Shown piece after piece: positions 59,498-64,000 of a DNA stretch of 64,000 bases; position 1 is the stretch's first letter; the number at the start of each line of letters is the position of its first letter. Position numbers and translations under genes: made by a program. The DNA is from Corynebacterium tapiri. Its GTDB lineage: Bacteria > Actinomycetota > Actinomycetes > Mycobacteriales > Mycobacteriaceae. The notes beneath the pieces were generated by a model that worked only from the letters and a program-made list of their open reading frames with translations, was not told the DNA's origin and made no database searches. The stretch is taken from the NCBI RefSeq assembly GCF_006334925.1, contig NZ_VDHJ01000002.1, forward strand, positions 62,001-126,000. The letters are read 5' to 3'.

Positions 59498-60408
59498 TCG
59501 GCATCTACGCACATCATCACGGCAGCGGGCATCTGTATCGCTGCCGGCAGATCGCACAGGCACTCAATCAGCCGAGCACGATATTTTCCTCCCGAGAGGG
59601 CGCGGACGTGGTGCTTCCTCTGGACACCCCGCCTGCTGGGGAAAATACGGTTGCTCCTGAAGCAGGAGGTGCCCTGCACTACGCGCCGCATCACGTCTCC
59701 GGCCTGCGCGAACGCATGGCCATCATCGCGGAATGGATTCGTACTTATCAGCCGCGGGCCTTCTACGTGGACTGCTCCGTGGAGGTGGCGTTATTTGTCC
59801 GACTCATGGGAGTCCCGGTCATCACCATCGCGATGCCCGGCGCGCGCACCGACCTGCCGCATCAGACTGCATACCGGGCTGCCGACGCCATCATCGCGTG
59901 TTGGCCAGATTGGGTAGAAACCCCGGCCCACCTCACCGAGCACGCCCGCAAACTCCACGCAGTCGGCGGAATCTCACGCCTACATTCGACCCGCCGTGTC
60001 CCACGCGGTGGGGAGGTCGTCGTGCTTAACGGGGCCGGTGGAGGGCACCTGAACTTGCCGGGCGCTCGCGTGCTGGGCGGGGACAACTACGTTGCTGATC
60101 CCACCGAGATCCTGCAGCGTGCAGGCCTAGTCATCGCTGCTGCGGGGCAGAACTCGGTTGCTGACCTGGCCAGCACAGCAACTCCCGCCGTGGTCATTGC
60201 CCAGGATCGTCCTTTCGGCGAGCAGCATGCCACCGCTGAGGTACTCAAGGCGGCGCAACTGTGCGTCGTGTCCTCACAAATCCCCGCCGCGGAAGAGCTG
60301 CCCGACGTCATGAGTCTGGCTCGAAAGCGCGCGCAAAGTTGGGCATTGTGGCAGACCGCTGGAGCCGCCGAGCGTGCCGCAGCGGTGATCGAGGAGGTAG
60401 CCGGGTGA
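59494..60408 (+). CDS. GT28/MurG-like glycosyltransferase
   Basis: The 304-aa protein starts with a short Gly-rich loop (HHHGSGHLYRC), like MurG/GT28 and PseG-type proteins. It has a GAGGGH turn at the domain boundary and a GQNSVADLASTATPAVVI segment followed by RPFGEQH, closely matching the MurG-type donor site. It is shorter than MurG and lacks membrane segments. The likely role is adding one sugar to the cluster's glycan; hydrolase activity like PseG is a less likely option. ATGA/GTGA overlaps couple it to both neighbours. Confidence 0.8.
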   Translation: MIGIYAHHHGSGHLYRCRQIAQALNQPSTIFSSREGADVVLPLDTPPAGENTVAPEAGGALHYAPHHVSGLRERMAIIAEWIRTYQPRAFYVDCSVEVALFVRLMGVPVITIAMPGARTDLPHQTAYRAADAIIACWPDWVETPAHLTEHARKLHAVGGISRLHSTRRVPRGGEVVVLNGAGGGHLNLPGARVLGGDNYVADPTEILQRAGLVIAAAGQNSVADLASTATPAVVIAQDRPFGEQHATAEVLKAAQLCVVSSQIPAAEELPDVMSLARKRAQSWALWQTAGAAERAAAVIEEVAG

Positions 60409-61199
60409 ACAACCGAATTGCTGTGATTACGCTTGCCGACGCCGCGCGTGAGCACAGAGTCCACACCCAACAAGAGTGCCTTCGCCGATGGGGTGGGTAC
60501 CCGCTCATGCACTATCGCGCCGTCGTGGGCGTGGACCGCAACCTTTCGCGAGCCCGAAACTCCGGTGCCCAGGCAGCGCTCGACGACGGTGCTGATCAGC
60601 TGATCTTCTTGGATGCAGATTGCCTTCCAGGTCCATCGGCAGTCTCCGGATACGTTCGGGCCATGCAGCTGCACCCAGAGGGCGTTCTGGCAGGACCGGT
60701 GACCTATCTGAAACCACCAGGCGAGGGTGGCTATGACTTGGAGTCACTGACCTCGCTGACCGATCCCCATCCAGCCCGGCCGGCTCCTCCCGCAGGTGAA
60801 ATAGTCGCGGGGGAGGCCAGCCAGTGGCCGCTATTTTGGTCCCTGTCCTTCGCACTCACAGCGCGTACTTGGCAGAGGATTGGGGGCTTCAATGAGGAGT
60901 TCACTGGCTACGGCGGCGAGGACACCGACTTTGCGTTTCGGGCCCGGCAGACCGGGCACACTCTCTACTGGGTTGGCGGGGCGCATGCCTATCACCAGTG
61001 GCATCCGGTTTCGTCCCCACCCGTAGAGCACGTGGACGACATCGTCGCCAATGCCCAACTCTTCCACTCCCTGTGGGGCGAATGGCCGATGGAAGGCTGG
61101 CTCCGTGCTTTCGAGGAACGGGGCCTTGTGGAGTTTCGGGATTCTACTTGGCGTCGGATAGCGCCCACGAAGCAGCAGACACAGCAGCCGTCACACTAA
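60405..61199 (+). CDS. GT2-family glycosyltransferase
   Basis: The 264-aa GT-A protein has the metal-binding D70-A-D72 (IFLDADC) and a GT7-like acceptor motif G170-G-E-D173 (YGGEDTDFAFR). The latter is very like the second half of the fusion protein at 54422. An HxH-containing WVGGAHAYHQWH follows. I chose the GTG at 60405, which overlaps the previous stop; the open frame from 60261 is shadow. Its 3' end overlaps the convergent small membrane gene by 56 bp. Confidence 0.87.
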   Translation: MNNRIAVITLADAAREHRVHTQQECLRRWGGYPLMHYRAVVGVDRNLSRARNSGAQAALDDGADQLIFLDADCLPGPSAVSGYVRAMQLHPEGVLAGPVTYLKPPGEGGYDLESLTSLTDPHPARPAPPAGEIVAGEASQWPLFWSLSFALTARTWQRIGGFNEEFTGYGGEDTDFAFRARQTGHTLYWVGGAHAYHQWHPVSSPPVEHVDDIVANAQLFHSLWGEWPMEGWLRAFEERGLVEFRDSTWRRIAPTKQQTQQPSH

Positions 61200-61458
61200 G
61201 CACGGACGGCCAGGAGCCAATCTTTTTAGCCAAGGGGTGCGAAAGACCAAAAGCCGCAATGTAGCCAGCGGCCAGACCTGCGGCCGTAGCCGGGCCAGCC
61301 TTGGCCGCCCAGCTGCGCGCCGACCAGGCTCCGGCAGCGGCCAGCACCACTCCACCAAGAGGGCGCACGCCGGTCTCGCGAGCAGTGAGCCAGCCACCAA
61401 TGAGCCCAACGGCAGTGACTGCAGAGGTATTAACTTCGCGTGCATTCTTGAGTTCCAT
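61144..61458 (-). CDS. Small hydrophobic protein of unknown function
   Basis: The 104-aa protein is Ala/Gly-rich with three or four hydrophobic stretches (about 14-24, 33-47, 56-72, 83-99). I do not recognise the family beyond its look as a small corynebacterial membrane protein. A TAGACT -10 box (61470-61465) lies 6 nt before the ATG, supporting a real leaderless gene. Its last 56 bp are shared, antisense, with the end of the GT2 gene. Confidence 0.68.
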   Translation of the reverse strand: MELKNAREVNTSAVTAVGLIGGWLTARETGVRPLGGVVLAAAGAWSARSWAAKAGPATAAGLAAGYIAAFGLSHPLAKKIGSWPSVLSVTAAVSAASWALSDAK

Positions 61459-61481
61459 GCGGCCAGTCTAGCCCCGCGGAG

Positions 61482-61487
61482 TACGGT
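61482..61487 (+). promoter_or_regulatory. -10 box of the MFS exporter gene (leaderless)
   Basis: TACGGT ends 8 nt before the GTG at 61496, with no ribosome-binding site between. Confidence 0.4.
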
Positions 61488-61495
61488 GGGACCCC

Positions 61496-62845
61496 GTGAA
61501 TGTCCCGACTTATTCGCCGACACAGGCTTGGAAAGCGCTGGCAGCACTGAGCCTGGGCTTCTTTTTGGCGCTTCTGGATCAAACCGCGATCGCGGTCGCG
61601 TTGCCAACGATAGCTCGCGCCCACGGCGTCGATTATGCAGCGGCGACATGGGTAGCCACTGGCTACCTGTTGGCTGTCGTCGTCCCTCTCCTTGCTACGG
61701 GACGCATGGGGGATCGATTCGGACATCGCAGGGTGTACGTCGCCGGAGTGGCTGTGTTTACTCTCGGGGCAGCGGGAGCCGCGTTGTCGGCCTCCCTGGC
61801 GATGATGATCGCCTGGCGGTTCGTGCAGGGGCTGGGGGCAAGCTTGCTTATCCCGCAGACAGTGGCTGTGGTCAACCAGGTGTTTCCGCCTGAGCGGAGG
61901 GGGCGGGCCTACGGTGCGTGGGGTGTCGTCGGGTCAGCGGCAGCAATTACCGGCCCGCTGCTCGGGGGAGTAGTGGTTTCGGCCCTGGGGTGGCGCGGAG
62001 TCTTTTTGGTTCACATCCCAGTAGGAATTGTTGCAGTCATTCTGGGGCTTCGTTGGGTACCTAACCTGCCTGTGTCCGCTGTGCCGATTGACCCGCTCGG
62101 AGTCGTACTGTCCCTGCTCGGGCTGGGATCGATCGTGTTGGCGGCTCAGGAAGGTCCGCGGCACCCGTGGCTCTGGATTCTCGCTCCGGTGGGCCTGGCG
62201 GCGCTGGTCTTTTTTGCACTGCGTCAACGTCGCTCGGATGCACTTGTTCCGTTGCGTCTGTTTGCGGTGCGTAACTACAACGTCGGCATGGTGACGATCT
62301 CCGCGATGGGGATGTTTTCTGCAGCCGGTCTTATCCCACTTATGGCGTGGCTGCAGGATGCGCGTGGGTTGGATTCCGCCAGTGCTGGAGCTCTAGCCAC
62401 TCCTATGGCGATCACGGCGCTTCTTCTCGGGCCAACCGGGGGATTTCTCGCTGAGCGTGTATCGCCGGCAATCATGCACGGGGTTGGTTTTACTCTGCTG
62501 TCGGTGTGCTTTTGGGCAGAGGCCTGGATCTTTCAAGCACGGGCTTCACTCTGGATCGTGGCTACTGTCCTGGTCGTGATCGGCGTTGGACAATCCTGCA
62601 TCTGGGCTTCCAATGCCGCTGCGGCGCTCGGTGAGATTCCGGGTGAGGACATGGGGGCAGCGTCGGGAGCGTACAACGCTGCCCGGCAAGTAGGTGCCGT
62701 CGTGGGAGTCGCCAGCGTCGGCGCAGTAATGACGGCGTTCGGAACAGTCGGAGCCGTCCTCCTCCTGGCCGTGGTTCTTGCGGGCGCGGCACTGCTGAGC
62801 CTGCGTTTTCAGCGCGGTCACGGTCCTGCCCAACACGCGGATTAG
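61496..62845 (+). CDS. DHA2-type MFS exporter
   Basis: The 449-aa major facilitator protein has about 13-14 hydrophobic segments and the drug/proton antiporter marks of the EmrB/QacA group: LDQTAIAVALP in helix 1, the motif A-like GRMGDRFGHRRVY loop between helices 2 and 3, and a motif C-like GPLLGG in helix 5. The substrate is unknown and could be a drug or an envelope metabolite. It lies between the glycosyltransferase block and pfkA, but has its own promoter. The GTG start is used. Confidence 0.88.
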   Translation: MNVPTYSPTQAWKALAALSLGFFLALLDQTAIAVALPTIARAHGVDYAAATWVATGYLLAVVVPLLATGRMGDRFGHRRVYVAGVAVFTLGAAGAALSASLAMMIAWRFVQGLGASLLIPQTVAVVNQVFPPERRGRAYGAWGVVGSAAAITGPLLGGVVVSALGWRGVFLVHIPVGIVAVILGLRWVPNLPVSAVPIDPLGVVLSLLGLGSIVLAAQEGPRHPWLWILAPVGLAALVFFALRQRRSDALVPLRLFAVRNYNVGMVTISAMGMFSAAGLIPLMAWLQDARGLDSASAGALATPMAITALLLGPTGGFLAERVSPAIMHGVGFTLLSVCFWAEAWIFQARASLWIVATVLVVIGVGQSCIWASNAAAALGEIPGEDMGAASGAYNAARQVGAVVGVASVGAVMTAFGTVGAVLLLAVVLAGAALLSLRFQRGHGPAQHAD

Positions 62846-62852
62846 CTCGGGC

Positions 62853-62858
62853 TAGAAT
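62853..62858 (+). promoter_or_regulatory. -10 box of pfkA (leaderless)
   Basis: TAGAAT ends 6 nt before the pfkA ATG at 62865. Confidence 0.55.
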
Positions 62859-62864
62859 AGGGCT

Positions 62865-63896
62865 ATGCGTCTTGCCACCTTGACTTCCGGCGGCGACTGC
62901 CCGGGGCTTAACGCCGTTATCCGCAGCATCGTCCGCACTGCTAGCTCCGAGTACGGCTCCACTGTCGTGGGATACCTCGATGGTTGGACTGGCTTGCTCG
63001 AGGATCGCCGCGTTGATCTTTACGACGACGAAGAGATCGACCGCATTCTTCTGCGTGGCGGAACGATTCTGGGTACCGGCCGCCTCCATCCCGACAAGTT
63101 CAAGGCCGGCTTGGAGCAGATCAAGGCCAACCTGGCGGATGCCGGAATCGATGCTCTTATCCCGATCGGCGGCGAGGGCACCCTCAAGGGAGCCAAGTGG
63201 CTGTCGGACAATGGCATCCCGGTGGTTGGTGTTCCCAAGACGATCGACAATGACGTCAACGGCACCGATTACACATTCGGGTTCGACACCGCAGTGTCGG
63301 TTGCCACCGACGCCATTGACCGCCTGCACACGACGGCTGAATCCCACGACCGAGTCATGATCGTCGAGGTCATGGGTCGACATGTCGGATGGATCGCCCT
63401 GCACGCCGGTATGGCCGGAGGCGCTCACTACACCGTTATCCCCGAGGTCCCCTTCGACATCGAGGACATCGTCAAAGCAACCCAGCGACGCTTCCAGATG
63501 GGTGAGAAGTACGCCATCATCGTCGTTGCTGAGGGCGCCATGCCCAAGGAGGGCACCATGGAAGCGGCGGAGGGCGAGATCGACCAGTTTGGTCACAAGA
63601 CCTTTACCGGTATGGGGCAGCAGATCGCGAATGAGATCAAGCGTCGTTGTGCACAGGACGTGCGCACCACGGTTCTGGGGCATATCCAGCGTGGCGGTAC
63701 CCCGACGGCGAACGACCGCGTTCTGGCGACCCGCTATGGTGCCGCTGCTGCCCGCGCAGCTCATGAGGGGCAGTTCGGCTCTTGCGTGGCGCTTCACGGT
63801 GAGAACATCGACCTGATCGATCTGAGCGAAGCCGTCGGCACGCTCAAGGAAGTCCCGATCGATCGCTACGAGCGCGTTGTCAGCATGTTTGGCTAG
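62865..63896 (+). CDS. pfkA: ATP-dependent 6-phosphofructokinase
   Basis: PfkA phosphorylates fructose-6-phosphate in glycolysis. The 343-aa protein has the [11 protein letters not shown] nucleotide loop, the GGEGTLKGA motif (Gly105 at the place that is Asp in pyrophosphate-dependent enzymes), the catalytic [12 protein letters not shown], the MGRHVGW substrate motif and a GHIQRGG effector/substrate region. Gly at the first position with Lys125 in PKT is the pattern known from actinobacterial ATP-using enzymes. A terminator follows, so pfkA is probably a single-gene unit. Confidence 0.95.
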   Translation: MRLATLTSGGDCPGLNAVIRSIVRTASSEYGSTVVGYLDGWTGLLEDRRVDLYDDEEIDRILLRGGTILGTGRLHPDKFKAGLEQIKANLADAGIDALIPIGGEGTLKGAKWLSDNGIPVVGVPKTIDNDVNGTDYTFGFDTAVSVATDAIDRLHTTAESHDRVMIVEVMGRHVGWIALHAGMAGGAHYTVIPEVPFDIEDIVKATQRRFQMGEKYAIIVVAEGAMPKEGTMEAAEGEIDQFGHKTFTGMGQQIANEIKRRCAQDVRTTVLGHIQRGGTPTANDRVLATRYGAAAARAAHEGQFGSCVALHGENIDLIDLSEAVGTLKEVPIDRYERVVSMFG

Positions 63897-63916
63897 GTCA
63901 CTCTGACTAATTGGCC

Positions 63917-63944
63917 GGGCCGAGACGCTGCGGTTCGGCCCTTT
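63917..63944 (+). terminator. Terminator of pfkA
   Basis: GGGCCGA (63917-63923) and TCGGCCC (63935-63941) form a perfect 7-bp stem followed by TTT. It lies 20 bp after the pfkA stop. Confidence 0.75.
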
Positions 63945-63984
63945 CCAGAACCCGGGGATTCGGCTACGCCCTGGCACCAGGGGA

Positions 63985-63996
63985 TAGCATGATAAT
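63985..63996 (+). promoter_or_regulatory. Possible promoter of the next gene at the window edge
   Basis: TAGCATGATAAT contains two overlapping -10-like hexamers (TAGCAT, GATAAT), so a plus-strand gene may start just past position 64000. By comparison with mycobacteria gatB is a candidate, but nothing of it is visible. Confidence 0.3.
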
Positions 63997-64000
63997 TCAC

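Noticed and set aside
62562-63977. 471-aa minus-strand open frame
   Set aside because: Antisense to pfkA and the end of the MFS gene; no domain visible.

Overview
The window reads as chromosomal DNA of a high-G+C actinobacterium, most likely a Corynebacterium or close relative. Supporting signs are the EndoMS/NucS mismatch endonuclease, a DUF2550 protein beside the ATP synthase operon, a Rho factor with a long Arg/Asp-rich N-terminal insertion, the GlgE-GlgB alpha-glucan pair, a WecA-type sugar-phosphate transferase next to atp genes, and unfused atpF and atpH (mycobacteria fuse them). Many genes have a -10 hexamer 6-10 nt before the start codon, as expected for leaderless actinobacterial transcripts. 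I saw no insertion sequences, CRISPR arrays, tRNAs or rRNAs.

Layout. 1-7 kb (minus strand): nitrate respiration, with the start of narH, complete narG, and two tandem narK transporter genes that share a conserved 5' leader. 7.2-8.2 kb: a divergent two-cupredoxin-domain protein with all copper ligands of a NirK nitrite reductase. 8.2-11.7 kb: molybdenum cofactor genes mobA, moaC, moeA and moaA, which serve the nitrate reductase. 11.7-13.5 kb: an acyl-CoA synthetase. 13.8-19.3 kb: rho-prfA-prmC-sua5-wecA. 19.3-27.3 kb: an AtpI-like protein and the eight-gene F1Fo ATP synthase operon, closed by a strong terminator. 27.4-30 kb: DUF2550, nucS, a small Cys/His protein, a thiamine-binding protein and a thioredoxin-fold TPR protein. 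30-35.6 kb (minus): a Tat-exported phosphoesterase, glgB and glgE. 35.7-41.6 kb: an ABC ATPase, a Nudix hydrolase, a THUMP-like methyltransferase, etfBA and a cysteine desulfurase. 41.6-45.2 kb: an esterase plus an aminoacyl-phosphatidylglycerol synthase-like membrane protein. 45.1-54.4 kb: a spermidine-synthase-like protein, a bacterial PH-domain protein, mnmA, a secreted protein, a MetE-like protein, an exonuclease, ligA, an ACT protein and gatCA.

54.4-61.2 kb holds the most unusual part. It is a compact, divergently transcribed block of five glycosyltransferases and a WcbI-like putative acyltransferase, placed between gatA and pfkA. It includes a GT-B/GT-A fusion protein. None of its products has an obvious membrane segment, and I see no polymerase, flippase or nucleotide-sugar gene beside it. 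A small membrane protein, a DHA2-type MFS exporter and pfkA close the window.

How parts work together: the Moco genes feed NarG, NarK moves nitrate and nitrite, and NirK could consume nitrite outside the membrane. The cysteine desulfurase and MnmA form a sulfur route to tRNA. GlgE and GlgB build branched alpha-glucan. The glycosyltransferase block probably makes a short modified glycoconjugate that I cannot identify.
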